This document shows positions 5,479 to 14,683 of a stretch of DNA of 32,461 bases, piece by piece; positions within the stretch are counted from its first letter, which is position 1, and every line of letters starts with the position of its first letter. A program made the translations under genes and the position numbers. This DNA comes from Microbacteriaceae bacterium (GTDB lineage: Bacteria; Actinomycetota; Actinomycetes; Actinomycetales; Microbacteriaceae). The stretch spans positions 1 through 32,461 of the forward strand of contig JAIXXG010000072.1 in NCBI GenBank assembly GCA_027490915.1, written 5' to 3'. Under the pieces are notes generated by a model that was given only the letters and a program-made list of their open reading frames with translations, was not told where the DNA came from and did not search any database.

Positions 5479-7668
5479 ATGGCGAAACAGCGACGTTTGC
5501 AGACCGAGGTTCCATGGGTCGAGATCACGACCACGCCCGCCGACTGGAAGGCGGCCGACCCGGCCCTGCTCGCCACCATGCTCGGCCAGCTGCACCTCAT
5601 CCGCGCCTTCGAGGAGCGCGTGCTCGACCTCGCCGCCGAGGGCCTCGTGCACGGCCCGGCACACTCGTCCATCGGCCAGGAGGGCGGCGCGGTCGGCTCG
5701 ATCGTGACGCTGCGCTCGACCGACGCCGTCAACGGCTCGCACCGCGGCCACCACCAGTTCCTGGCCAAGGCCCTCACCCACGTCGCGCCCACCGGCCTGA
5801 CGCTCGACGCCCTCGTCACCGCCGACATCCAGACAGTGCTGCAGCGCACCCTCGCCGAGATCCTCGGCCTCGCCCAGGGCTACTGCCGGGGTCGCGGCGG
5901 CTCGATGCACCTGCAGTGGTTCGAGGCCGGCGCCCTCGGCACCAACGCCATCGTCGGCGGCGGCGCCCCCATGGCGACGGGCAACGCCTGGGCGCAGAAG
6001 CACGCCGGAACGACCGACCTCACCATCAACTACTTCGGCGATGGCGCCGCGCAGATCGGTTCGGTGCTCGAGTCGATGAACCTCGCCGCGGCCTGGAAGC
6101 TGCCGGTGGCCTTCTTCGTCGAGAACAACCTCTACGCCGTCTCGACCCACATCGAGGAGGCCGTCGCCGACACCCGCCTCTCGGTGCGCGGCCAGGGCTT
6201 CGGCATCCCCTCCTGGCGCGTCGACGGCATGGACCCGCTCGCCGTTCACCTGGCGATGCAGGAGGCCATCGAGCACATGCGCTCGGGCAAGGGGCCCGTC
6301 GTGGTCGAGGCCGAGGTCTACCGCTACTTCCACCAGAACGGCCCCTACCCGGGCAGCGCCTTCGGCTACCGCACGAAGGAGGAGGAGCAGGAGTGGAAGA
6401 AGCGCGACCCGCTCGACCGGGTCGCCGCCGAGATGAAGAAGCTCGGCCTCATCGACGACGCCGGTATCGAGAGCGTGCGCGCCCAGTCCGTCGCGGCCAT
6501 GGATGCGGCCACCGCCGAGCTGCTCGAGGCCGACCCCGAGAAGCAGGGTCGCCGGCGCATCCGCCCCGAGCTCTGGCCCGACGCGGCCTTCGTCAACGTC
6601 GGGGTGCGCGGCGACGGCAGCGAGCTGAGCGGCCTGCGCGTGCTCGACCCGAGCCGCTCCGACGCCGCGCGCGAGGAGACGAAGTTCGTCGACGCCGTCG
6701 CCGCGGTGATGGAGCGCCGGATGGGGGAGGACGAGCGCATCGTCGTGCTCGGGGAGGACATCCACCGCCTCAAGGGCGGCACGAACGGCGCGACCAAGGG
6801 CCTCGCCGCGGCCTACCCCGACCGGGTGCTCGGCACGCCGATCAGCGAGAACGCCTTCATGGGCCTCGGCGGCGGGCTCGCCCTCGACGGCCGCTACCGC
6901 CCGGTTGTGGAGTTCATGTACCCCGACTTCATGTGGGTCGCCGCCGACCAGGTGTTCAACCAGGTGGGCAAGGCGCGCCACATGTTCGGCGGCGACAACC
7001 CGGTGCCGCTCGTGCTGCGCACCAAGGTCGCGATGGGCTCGGGCTACGGCTCGCAGCACCTCATGGACCCGGCGGGCATCTTCGCCACGAGCCCCGGCTG
7101 GCGCATCGTCGCCCCCTCGTCGGCCGCCGACTACGTCGGGCTCATGAACGCGGCCCTCGCGCTGCAGGACCCGGTGCTCGTCATCGAGCACGTCGACCTG
7201 TACGGCGAGAAGGACGAGATCATCGCCGGCGACCTCGACTACATCATCCCGCCGGGCACCGCCGCGGTGCGCCGCGAGGGTTCGGAGGTCACCGTCATCA
7301 GCTATCTCTCGATGGTCAAGCACTGCGTCGAGGCCATCGAGCAGACCGGCATGGATGCGGAGCTCATCGACCTGCGCTGGCTCGACCGCGCCTCGCTCGA
7401 CTGGGCGACCATCGAGGCCAGCGTGAAGAAGACCAACGCGGTGCTCATCGTCGAGCAGGGAGCCCTCGGCACGAGCTACGGCGGCTGGCTCGCCGACGAG
7501 ATCCAGCGCCGGTTCTTCGACTGGCTCGACCAGCCCGTGCAGCGCGTGACCGGCCAGGAGTCGTCGCCGTCGATCTCGCGGGTGCTCGAGCGCGCCGCGA
7601 TCGCCCGCACCGAGGAGGTCGTCGCCGGGCTCGAGCTCGTGCGCCGCAACGCCGGGGGAGCCCGCTGA
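5479..7668 (+). CDS. Fused 2-oxoacid dehydrogenase E1 component (alpha and beta subunits in one chain)
   Basis: This 729-residue thiamine-diphosphate enzyme decarboxylates a 2-oxoacid (or acetoin) and passes the acyl group to the lipoyl arm of E2. Residues about 35-365 are the alpha part, with the thiamine-diphosphate motif GDG (187-189) ending in NN (216-217). Residues about 399-725 are the beta part (VVLGEDI, ISENAFMGLGGGLAL, VPLVLRT, then a transketolase C-terminal domain near 600-715). The usual separate subunits are about 330 residues each, so this is a full fusion and not a frameshift. ATG at 5479 is chosen because it lies 7 bases behind a -10 box; in-frame TTG 5443 and ATG 5458 are alternatives. 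The E2 start overlaps the stop codon. The substrate could be pyruvate, acetoin or a branched-chain 2-oxoacid. Confidence 0.9.
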   Translation: MAKQRRLQTEVPWVEITTTPADWKAADPALLATMLGQLHLIRAFEERVLDLAAEGLVHGPAHSSIGQEGGAVGSIVTLRSTDAVNGSHRGHHQFLAKALTHVAPTGLTLDALVTADIQTVLQRTLAEILGLAQGYCRGRGGSMHLQWFEAGALGTNAIVGGGAPMATGNAWAQKHAGTTDLTINYFGDGAAQIGSVLESMNLAAAWKLPVAFFVENNLYAVSTHIEEAVADTRLSVRGQGFGIPSWRVDGMDPLAVHLAMQEAIEHMRSGKGPVVVEAEVYRYFHQNGPYPGSAFGYRTKEEEQEWKKRDPLDRVAAEMKKLGLIDDAGIESVRAQSVAAMDAATAELLEADPEKQGRRRIRPELWPDAAFVNVGVRGDGSELSGLRVLDPSRSDAAREETKFVDAVAAVMERRMGEDERIVVLGEDIHRLKGGTNGATKGLAAAYPDRVLGTPISENAFMGLGGGLALDGRYRPVVEFMYPDFMWVAADQVFNQVGKARHMFGGDNPVPLVLRTKVAMGSGYGSQHLMDPAGIFATSPGWRIVAPSSAADYVGLMNAALALQDPVLVIEHVDLYGEKDEIIAGDLDYIIPPGTAAVRREGSEVTVISYLSMVKHCVEAIEQTGMDAELIDLRWLDRASLDWATIEASVKKTNAVLIVEQGALGTSYGGWLADEIQRRFFDWLDQPVQRVTGQESSPSISRVLERAAIARTEEVVAGLELVRRNAGGAR

Positions 7669-8987
7669 TGGCCACGACGATCCGCATGCCGGAGGTGCTG
7701 GCCAACGTCACCGAGGCGGCCGTGCAGAAGTGGCTCGTCGCCCCGGGCGACACCATCGAGGTGGGCCAGCCGTTCGCCGAGATCGAGACCGAGAAGGCCG
7801 TCGTCGAGTACACGGCCGAGACGGCCGGCACGGTGCTCCAGCTTCTCATCGGGGAGGGCGACGCCGTCGACGTCGGTGCTCCGATCGCACTCGTGGGGGA
7901 GGCGGGGGAGGTGGCCCCTGCCTCCCCTGCGGCAGACCCGTCTGCCGCGTCCGCCGGGGGTTCTGTGGTGGTGGCCCCGTCGGACGCGGCAGCGTCTCCT
8001 GCCGCCGCACCCGCACCTGCGGCTCCGGCCGCGCCGTCGCCGACCGCCGAGGCGTCGGCCGGCGACGGCGCTCGCCGCTTCATCAGCCCGCTCGTGCGGC
8101 GCCTCGCGCGGGAGCGCGGTCTCGACCTGTCGACCGTGCGCGGCTCGGGTCCGGACGGACGTATCGTGCGGCGCGACGTCGAGGCGATGCTCGCGGGCGG
8201 CGCGGCATCGGCCCCCGCGTCCGCTCCCGCAGCGGCCCCGGGCGCGTCTGCGCCGGCGTCGCCCGCGCCGTCCTCGACCGCTCCGGCGGTCGGCGCCCCG
8301 GCGGGCCTCGAGCCCGAGCTCATCCCGGCCTCCCGCATGCGCAAGACGATCGCGCGCCGCCTCACCGAGAGCAAGAGCTCGGTGCCGCACTTCTACCTCT
8401 CGGCCGACTGCCGGGTCGATCGCCTGCTCGAGCTGCGGCGCGAGATCAACGCGATCGACGGTGTAAAGATCTCGGTCAACGATCTTGTCGTCAAGGCGGT
8501 CGCCGCGGCGTTCATGGACGTTCCGGAGGCGAACACGACCTGGACCGACGAGGGGATGCTCCGCCACCGCACGGCCGACATCGCCATCGCCGTCTCGCTC
8601 GACGACGGCCTCGTCACCCCGGTGGTGCGCGGCGTCGAGCGGCTCTCGGTGACGGCGCTCTCGGCCGCGATCGGCGACCTGGCGACGCGCGCCCGCAGCG
8701 GCGGCCTCAAGCAGCACGAGATCGAGGGCGGCAGCTTCGCCGTCTCGAACCTCGGCATGTTCGGCACGCATGAGTTCAGCGCGATCATCAACCCGCCGCA
8801 GGCCGGCATCCTCGCGGTCGGTGCCGCACGGCAGGCTCCGGTCGTCGTCGACGGCGCCCTGGCGGTGGGCACGGTCATGACCGTCACCCTCTCGGCCGAC
8901 CACCGGGTGCTGGATGGCGCGCTCGCCGCGCGCTGGCTCGCCGCCTTCGTCGCCCGCATCGAGAACCCGGTGTCGATCCTCGCCTGA
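7668..8987 (+). CDS. 2-oxoacid dehydrogenase E2 (dihydrolipoamide acyltransferase)
   Basis: The protein has 439 residues. A single lipoyl domain (1-80) carries the lipoylated Lys43 in ETEKAV. An Ala/Pro/Ser-rich flexible linker follows at about 85-130, then an E3/E1-binding domain (about 135-173, RRFISPLVRRLARERG ... GRIVRRDV), a second linker, and the catalytic domain (about 210-439) with active-site HRVLDG (His412, Asp416). It transfers the acyl group from lipoamide to CoA. The ATG shares one base with the E1 stop codon, so translation is likely coupled. No dihydrolipoamide dehydrogenase (E3) follows, so E3 must be supplied from elsewhere in the genome. Confidence 0.95.
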   Translation: MATTIRMPEVLANVTEAAVQKWLVAPGDTIEVGQPFAEIETEKAVVEYTAETAGTVLQLLIGEGDAVDVGAPIALVGEAGEVAPASPAADPSAASAGGSVVVAPSDAAASPAAAPAPAAPAAPSPTAEASAGDGARRFISPLVRRLARERGLDLSTVRGSGPDGRIVRRDVEAMLAGGAASAPASAPAAAPGASAPASPAPSSTAPAVGAPAGLEPELIPASRMRKTIARRLTESKSSVPHFYLSADCRVDRLLELRREINAIDGVKISVNDLVVKAVAAAFMDVPEANTTWTDEGMLRHRTADIAIAVSLDDGLVTPVVRGVERLSVTALSAAIGDLATRARSGGLKQHEIEGGSFAVSNLGMFGTHEFSAIINPPQAGILAVGAARQAPVVVDGALAVGTVMTVTLSADHRVLDGALAARWLAAFVARIENPVSILA

Positions 8988-8995
8988 TCCAGTTC

Positions 8996-9012
8996 TTCGC
9001 TGGAGCGAATTT
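8996..9012 (+). terminator. Possible weak terminator after the E2 gene
   Basis: TTCGC (8996-9000), TGGA loop and GCGAA (9005-9009) form a short 5-bp hairpin followed by TTT, 9 bases after the E2 stop. The stem is short, so read-through to the transhydrogenase genes is possible. Confidence 0.3.
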
Positions 9013-9112
9013 CGCCGGTTCTTTCGATGCTCAGGGCGCGAGGAACGGGGTCGCTCGACACGGCGGCGGATACTCTGAGCGTGTTTCCAGTCAGCGTCGA
9101 ACGGGAGCCTGC

Positions 9113-10264
9113 ATGAAGATCGCCATCCGGCGCGAGCCGATCGAGGGGGAGCGCCGCGTGGCGGCCACGCCCGCGGCTGTCGCCCAGTACGTCGCCGCGG
9201 GCTACGCGGTGACAGTGCAGAAGGGGGCGGGCATCGCGGCCGGCTACCCCGACGCCGCCTATGTTGAGGCCGGGGCCGAGCTCGCGGCGAGCATCCCGCT
9301 GTCGAAGGTCGACGTGCTCGCGCATGTGCGCCCGCTCGACAGCGAGACGATCGCGACGTTGCCGAAGGGCGCGATCACGGTCGGCTTCGCCTCGCCCGCG
9401 AGCGAGCTCGACGGGGTGCAGGCGCTCGCCGACCGCGGGGTGACCGCGTTCTCGCTCGAGCTGATCCCGCGCATCTCGCGCGCGCAGTCGATGGATGCCC
9501 TCACCTCGCAGGCGCTCGTCGCCGGGTACCGCTGCGTGCTCGAGGGGGCGATGCGGTTCCCACGCTTCCTGCCGCTGTTCATGACGGCCGCCGGCACGAT
9601 CCCGCCCGCGCGCGTGCTCGTGCTCGGCGCGGGCGTCGCCGGTCTGCAGGCGATCGCGACGGCCAAGCGCCTGGGCGCGAAGGTCTCGGCCTACGACGTG
9701 CGCTCGGCCTCCGCCGACGAGGTGCAGTCGATGGGCGGCACCTTCATCCACCTCGACCTCGATGCGGCGGCCGACGCCGCGGGCGGCTACGCGAAAGAGC
9801 TCGCCGCCGACCGCGCCGACCGGCAGCGCGAGCTGCTCGCGCCGTACGTGGCCGAGGCCGACATCATCATCACGACCGCGGCCATCCCGGGCCGCCCCGC
9901 TCCGCGCCTGATCACGGCGTCGATGGTGCAGGGCATGGCGGCCGGCTCGATCATCGTCGACCTGGCCGCCGAGACCGGCGGCAACGTCGAGGGCGCGAAG
10001 CCCGGCGAGGACGTGCTGGTGCCCGTCACGGGCGGGCACGTCACGATCGTCGGCATGAAGGATGCCCCCTCGACGATGCCGTACGACGCCTCGCGTTTGC
10101 TCGGCCAGAACATCGCCAACCTCATCGCGCTCATGACGCGCGACGGAGCGCTCATCCCCGACTTCGACGACGAGGTCGTCGCGGGCGCCTGTCTCACCCA
10201 CGAGGGGGTCGTGCGGCACGAGCCGACGGCCGCGGCCCTCGCTGACCGGAAGGGTGGCAAGTGA
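9113..10264 (+). CDS. pntAA: NAD(P) transhydrogenase subunit alpha part 1 (soluble NAD(H)-binding domain I)
   Basis: The protein has 383 residues and matches the alanine dehydrogenase/PNT family: N-terminal MKIAIRREPIEGERRVAATP, a Rossmann motif GAGVAG near 171-176 followed by an acidic/basic pair (YDVR), and the long mobile-loop region typical of domain I. It binds NAD(H) and exchanges hydride with domain III of PntB. It lacks the C-terminal membrane helices, which are encoded by the next gene, as in the three-subunit Rhodospirillum-type enzyme. ATG at 9113 has GGGAG upstream. A TACTCT at 9071-9076 may be the -10 box, but no -35 is evident. Confidence 0.95.
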   Translation: MKIAIRREPIEGERRVAATPAAVAQYVAAGYAVTVQKGAGIAAGYPDAAYVEAGAELAASIPLSKVDVLAHVRPLDSETIATLPKGAITVGFASPASELDGVQALADRGVTAFSLELIPRISRAQSMDALTSQALVAGYRCVLEGAMRFPRFLPLFMTAAGTIPPARVLVLGAGVAGLQAIATAKRLGAKVSAYDVRSASADEVQSMGGTFIHLDLDAAADAAGGYAKELAADRADRQRELLAPYVAEADIIITTAAIPGRPAPRLITASMVQGMAAGSIIVDLAAETGGNVEGAKPGEDVLVPVTGGHVTIVGMKDAPSTMPYDASRLLGQNIANLIALMTRDGALIPDFDDEVVAGACLTHEGVVRHEPTAAALADRKGGK

Positions 10265-10584
10265 TGGAGGCCATCACCCTGCTCACATTCTTCGTGCTGT
10301 CGGTGTTCGTCGGCTTCGAGGTCGTCTCGAAGGTGTCGAGCACGCTGCACACCCCGCTCATGTCGGGGGCGAACGCCATCCACGGCATCATCCTCGTCGG
10401 AGCCGTCATCGTCGCCGGGCAGGCGGAGAGCATCCCGGTGCTCGTCGTCGCCCTGATCGCGGCGCTGCTCGCCACCGTGAACCTGGTCGGCGGCTTCGTC
10501 GTCACCGACCGCATGCTCGAGATGTTCGGCGGCCGCAAGCCCGCCGGTGCGACCGCCTCGACGACGAAGGAGGAGTCGAAGTGA
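10264..10584 (+). CDS. pntAB: NAD(P) transhydrogenase subunit alpha part 2 (membrane domain)
   Basis: The protein has 106 residues. Three hydrophobic segments (about 4-24, 36-54 and 58-80) carry the family pattern LTFFVLSVFVGFEVV and the HTPLMSGANAIHGI segment that is nearly invariant in transhydrogenase alpha membrane domains. The ATG at 10264 overlaps the TGA of pntAA and is preferred over GTG at 10261. A hydrophilic Lys/Thr-rich tail ends the protein. With PntB it forms the proton channel. Confidence 0.94.
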   Translation: MEAITLLTFFVLSVFVGFEVVSKVSSTLHTPLMSGANAIHGIILVGAVIVAGQAESIPVLVVALIAALLATVNLVGGFVVTDRMLEMFGGRKPAGATASTTKEESK

Positions 10585-11957
10585 TCGTGCTCAGCCCCGA
10601 ATGGACGGCGGTGCTGTACCTGATCGCCGCGGTCTGCTTCATCCTCGCCCTCAAGGGCCTGTCGTCGCCGAAGACGGCGCGCCGCGGCAACCTGCTCGGG
10701 GCTTTCGGCGCCGTGCTGGCGATGGTCGTCGTCTTCCTGTCGACCGAGCTCGACAACATCGCGCTCATCCTCGGCGTCATCGCGCTCGGCACGGTCATCG
10801 CCGTTCCGGCCTCGCGCCTGGTGAAGATGACGCAGATGCCGCAGCTGGTCGCGCTGTTCAACGGCGTCGGCGGCGGCGCGGCCGCGCTCGTCGCCCTGCT
10901 CGAGCTGCCGCTCGTCGCCGACGAGCTCGGCGCCGTCATCGCGGTCGCCTTCACGGTTCTCGTCGGCGCGGTGTCGTTCTCGGGCTCCGCGATCACCTTC
11001 GCCAAGCTGCAGGAGCTTATGCCGACGCGGCCGATCGTCTTTCCGGGTGCCCCGGTCGTCATCAGCCTCGTGGCCCTCGGCTCGCTCGCGAGCGCCGTGT
11101 GGCTGGTGCTGACCGCCGATGCAACCGCGAGCTACGTGCTGCTCGCGCTCGGCACCGCGCTCGGCGTGCTCATCGTGCTGCCCGTCGGCGGCGCCGACGT
11201 GCCGATCGTCATCTCGCTGCTCAACGCCTTCACGGGTCTCACCGTGGCGGCGTCGGGCCTCGTGCTCGGCAACACCCTGCTGCTCGTGGCGGGCACGCTC
11301 GTCGGCGCCTCGGGCACGATCCTGACGCGCGCCATGGCCTCGGCGATGGGACGCAGTGTGGCGGGCATCCTGTTCGGGGCCTTCCGCGGGGGATCGACCG
11401 CGGGGTCGACCGCGCAGAGCGACCGCCCTGTGCGCAGCTCGAGCGCCGAGGACGTCGCGATCCTGCTCGGCTACGCGCAGCGTGTGATCGTCGTGCCGGG
11501 CTACGGCCTCGCCGTCGCCCAGGCCCAGCACACGATGGCCGAGCTCGCGTCGACGCTCGAGGCGAAGGGCATCGAGGTCGTGTTCGGCATCCACCCCGTC
11601 GCCGGTCGCATGCCCGGCCACATGAACGTGCTGCTCGCCGAGGCGAACGTGCCCTACGAGGTGCTGAGCGAGATGGACGAGGTGAACCCGCAGTTCAAGA
11701 ACGCCGACGTCGCGCTCGTCGTCGGGGCCAACGACGTCGTCAACCCGGCTGCGAAGACGACCCCCGGCTCGCCGATCTACGGCATGCCGATCCTCGACGT
11801 CGCGGCCGCGCGCCAGGTGGTGTTCCTCAAGCGCTCGATGCGCCCGGGGTTCGCGGGCATCGAGAACGATCTGCTGTTCGAGCCCCAGACAACTCTGCTG
11901 TTCGGCGACGCGAAGGACTCGCTGACGAAGGTGCTGACCGCCGTCAAGAACCTGTAG
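10581..11957 (+). CDS. pntB: NAD(P) transhydrogenase subunit beta
   Basis: The protein has 458 residues. The N-terminal two-thirds (1 to about 265) are a multi-helix membrane domain. After a Ser/Thr-rich linker, residues about 290-458 are the NADP(H)-binding domain III (VIVVPGYGLAVAQAQH, GIHPVAGRMPGHMNVLLAEA, GANDVVNPAA). The GTG start at 10581 overlaps the pntAB stop (GTGA) and has AAGGAGGA at 10568-10575. The complex uses the proton gradient to make NADPH from NADH. The stop codon is only 3 bases from the convergent DUF4032 stop, and no terminator separates the two. Confidence 0.96.
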   Translation: MIVLSPEWTAVLYLIAAVCFILALKGLSSPKTARRGNLLGAFGAVLAMVVVFLSTELDNIALILGVIALGTVIAVPASRLVKMTQMPQLVALFNGVGGGAAALVALLELPLVADELGAVIAVAFTVLVGAVSFSGSAITFAKLQELMPTRPIVFPGAPVVISLVALGSLASAVWLVLTADATASYVLLALGTALGVLIVLPVGGADVPIVISLLNAFTGLTVAASGLVLGNTLLLVAGTLVGASGTILTRAMASAMGRSVAGILFGAFRGGSTAGSTAQSDRPVRSSSAEDVAILLGYAQRVIVVPGYGLAVAQAQHTMAELASTLEAKGIEVVFGIHPVAGRMPGHMNVLLAEANVPYEVLSEMDEVNPQFKNADVALVVGANDVVNPAAKTTPGSPIYGMPILDVAAARQVVFLKRSMRPGFAGIENDLLFEPQTTLLFGDAKDSLTKVLTAVKNL

Positions 11958-11960
11958 CCG

Positions 11961-13277
11961 TCAGACCTTGTCGCGCCAGCTGCCGCGCGGCAGCTCGTCG
12001 CCCTCGACGATCTCGATCTCGCTCGTGTCGAGCACGGGCAGCGAGAGCGTCTCGGTGACCGGGGCGATCATCGTCGCCTCGTCGCGGCGGTGCCGCAGCA
12101 CGGTGTCGATGTACGAGCTCAGCGCCTCGGCGAGCGGGATCGGCCGCCCTTCGTCCTGCGAGCGGTACCAGCGGTGCTCGAGCAGCTGGTGGAAGAGCTC
12201 GGGGCCCTCGAGCTTGCCGCGCAGGTCTTTCGGCACGGCCCGGATGACCGGCTCGAACACGCGCACCAGCCACTCGTGGGCGACGACCTCCTCGTCGCCC
12301 TCCCGCCCCGGATGGTTCTGCGCTGCGTAGGCGTCGAGGTCGTTGAGCAGCCGGCGCGCCTGGTTCTCCTCCGCGTCGATGCCGGTCAGCCGCAGCAGGC
12401 GGCGCGAGTGGTGGCCCGCATCCACGACCTTCGGCCGGATGCGCACCTGTGTGCTGTCGCCGTCGGTCGTGATCGCGAGCTCCTCGATGTCGAAACCCAG
12501 GTCGTTGAGGCGCTCGACGCGCTCGTTGATGCGCCAGCGCTCCGAGCGGTCGAACGACTCCCAGCCGGTGAGCTCCTTCCAGAGCGACCGGTACGACTCG
12601 ATAATGCGGTTGCTGGTCTCGATCGGGTCGATGCCCTCCTCGAGGCGCCCGCCGGCCTCGAGGTCGAGCAGCTCGCCCGCGATGTTGACGCGCGCGATCT
12701 CGAGGTCGTTCTCGCGCTGGCCGTTCGACAGCCCGCCCTCGTACAGCTGGCCGGTCTCGGCGTCGACGAGGTAGGCCGCAAAGGCGCCCGCATCGCGGCG
12801 GAACAGCGTGTTCGACAGCGAGACGTCGCCCCAGAAGAACCCCACGATGTGCAGGCGCACCATCAGCAGGGCGAGGGCGTCGACGAGTCGGGTCGCGGTG
12901 TCGGGTCGCAGCGTCTGCGAGTAGAGCGCCCGGTAGGGCAGCGAGAAGCGCAGGTGCCGGGTGACGAGCACGGGCAGCAGCTGCTCGCCGTCGTCGGCGA
13001 CGCGGCCGGTGATGACCGCCGCGGGCTCGACGCACGGGATGTCGAGGCGCTGCAGGGTGCGCAGCATGTCGTACTCTCGGCGCGCCATCTCCTCGGTCGT
13101 CTCCTTGACCGCGACGACGACGTCGCCGAGGTGCACGAACCGCACCAGGTGCCGCGAGATGCCCTTCGGCAGCGAGGCGATGGTGTCATCGGGCCAGAGC
13201 TCGAGCGGCAGGTGCCAGGGCAGGTCGAGCAGGGCCGGGTCGGTCACGGCCGAGGTGATCGAGAGCGAGGCGCTCAC
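11961..13277 (-). CDS. DUF4032 domain-containing protein with a kinase-like N-terminal half
   Basis: The protein has 438 residues, with a GTG start at 13277 and CAGGAGA upstream; the frame extends to 13343 but without a ribosome site. Kinase-fold hallmarks are visible: VAVKET with Lys58 (beta-3 lysine), WGDVSLSNTL (Asp151 and Asn156 in catalytic-loop positions) and LVDAETG with Asp172 where DFG would be. This resembles the lipopolysaccharide-kinase/RIO-like group. The C-terminal half (about 210-400) is the DUF4032 region proper. Keeping Lys, Asp, Asn and Asp argues for real phosphotransfer or at least ATP binding. The substrate is unknown. It lies downstream of the MsiK-type gene, separated by a terminator. 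Confidence 0.82.
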   Translation of the reverse strand: MSASLSITSAVTDPALLDLPWHLPLELWPDDTIASLPKGISRHLVRFVHLGDVVVAVKETTEEMARREYDMLRTLQRLDIPCVEPAAVITGRVADDGEQLLPVLVTRHLRFSLPYRALYSQTLRPDTATRLVDALALLMVRLHIVGFFWGDVSLSNTLFRRDAGAFAAYLVDAETGQLYEGGLSNGQRENDLEIARVNIAGELLDLEAGGRLEEGIDPIETSNRIIESYRSLWKELTGWESFDRSERWRINERVERLNDLGFDIEELAITTDGDSTQVRIRPKVVDAGHHSRRLLRLTGIDAEENQARRLLNDLDAYAAQNHPGREGDEEVVAHEWLVRVFEPVIRAVPKDLRGKLEGPELFHQLLEHRWYRSQDEGRPIPLAEALSSYIDTVLRHRRDEATMIAPVTETLSLPVLDTSEIEIVEGDELPRGSWRDKV

Positions 13278-13328
13278 GCGGTTCTCCTGTCGATGGTCCG
13301 GGATGCGGGCTCGGCCCGCGAAACGCGA

Positions 13329-13365
13329 CGAGGGCGGGCGCACCTGGTCGGCACGCCCGCCCTCG
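13329..13365 (-). terminator. Terminator of the MsiK-type ATPase gene
   Basis: A perfect 12-bp inverted repeat (CGAGGGCGGGCG at 13329-13340, CGCCCGCCCTCG at 13354-13365) has a 13-base loop. It lies 20 bases after the stop at 13385 and before the DUF4032 start. On the minus strand a GTTTCG run follows the stem region. Confidence 0.72.
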
Positions 13366-13384
13366 CCATCGAGGTCCTCCGCGA

Positions 13385-14482
<1,098 letters not shown>

Positions 14483-14683
14483 GCGGAATCTTCTCCTTCA
14501 CCGGCAGGTACGTGCCGGACGATCCGTTGTGAATGGATGTGCCAGGTGGCGCGGTGGGCATCATCGGCCACCAGTGGTCAGTATGCCATCTTCAGGCCGC
14601 CGTCGTACTATCGACCGAGGGCGCCGCGTGCGCCCTTCACCGTGTCCCGGGGCGACCCGCGCCCCGCCGACGATTGAGGTTGC

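Noticed and set aside
5349-7667. Open frame continuous with E2 upstream to 5349, suggesting a giant E2 fusion
   Set aside because: The upstream part is the shifted reading of the fused E1, with no domain content. The E2 fold starts at ATG 7668, which overlaps the E1 stop.
14573-14585. AGTGGTC resembling half of a DasR-type operator before the MsiK-type gene
   Set aside because: Only one half matches; the other half (AGTATGCC) does not give the dyad. Not enough to call a site.
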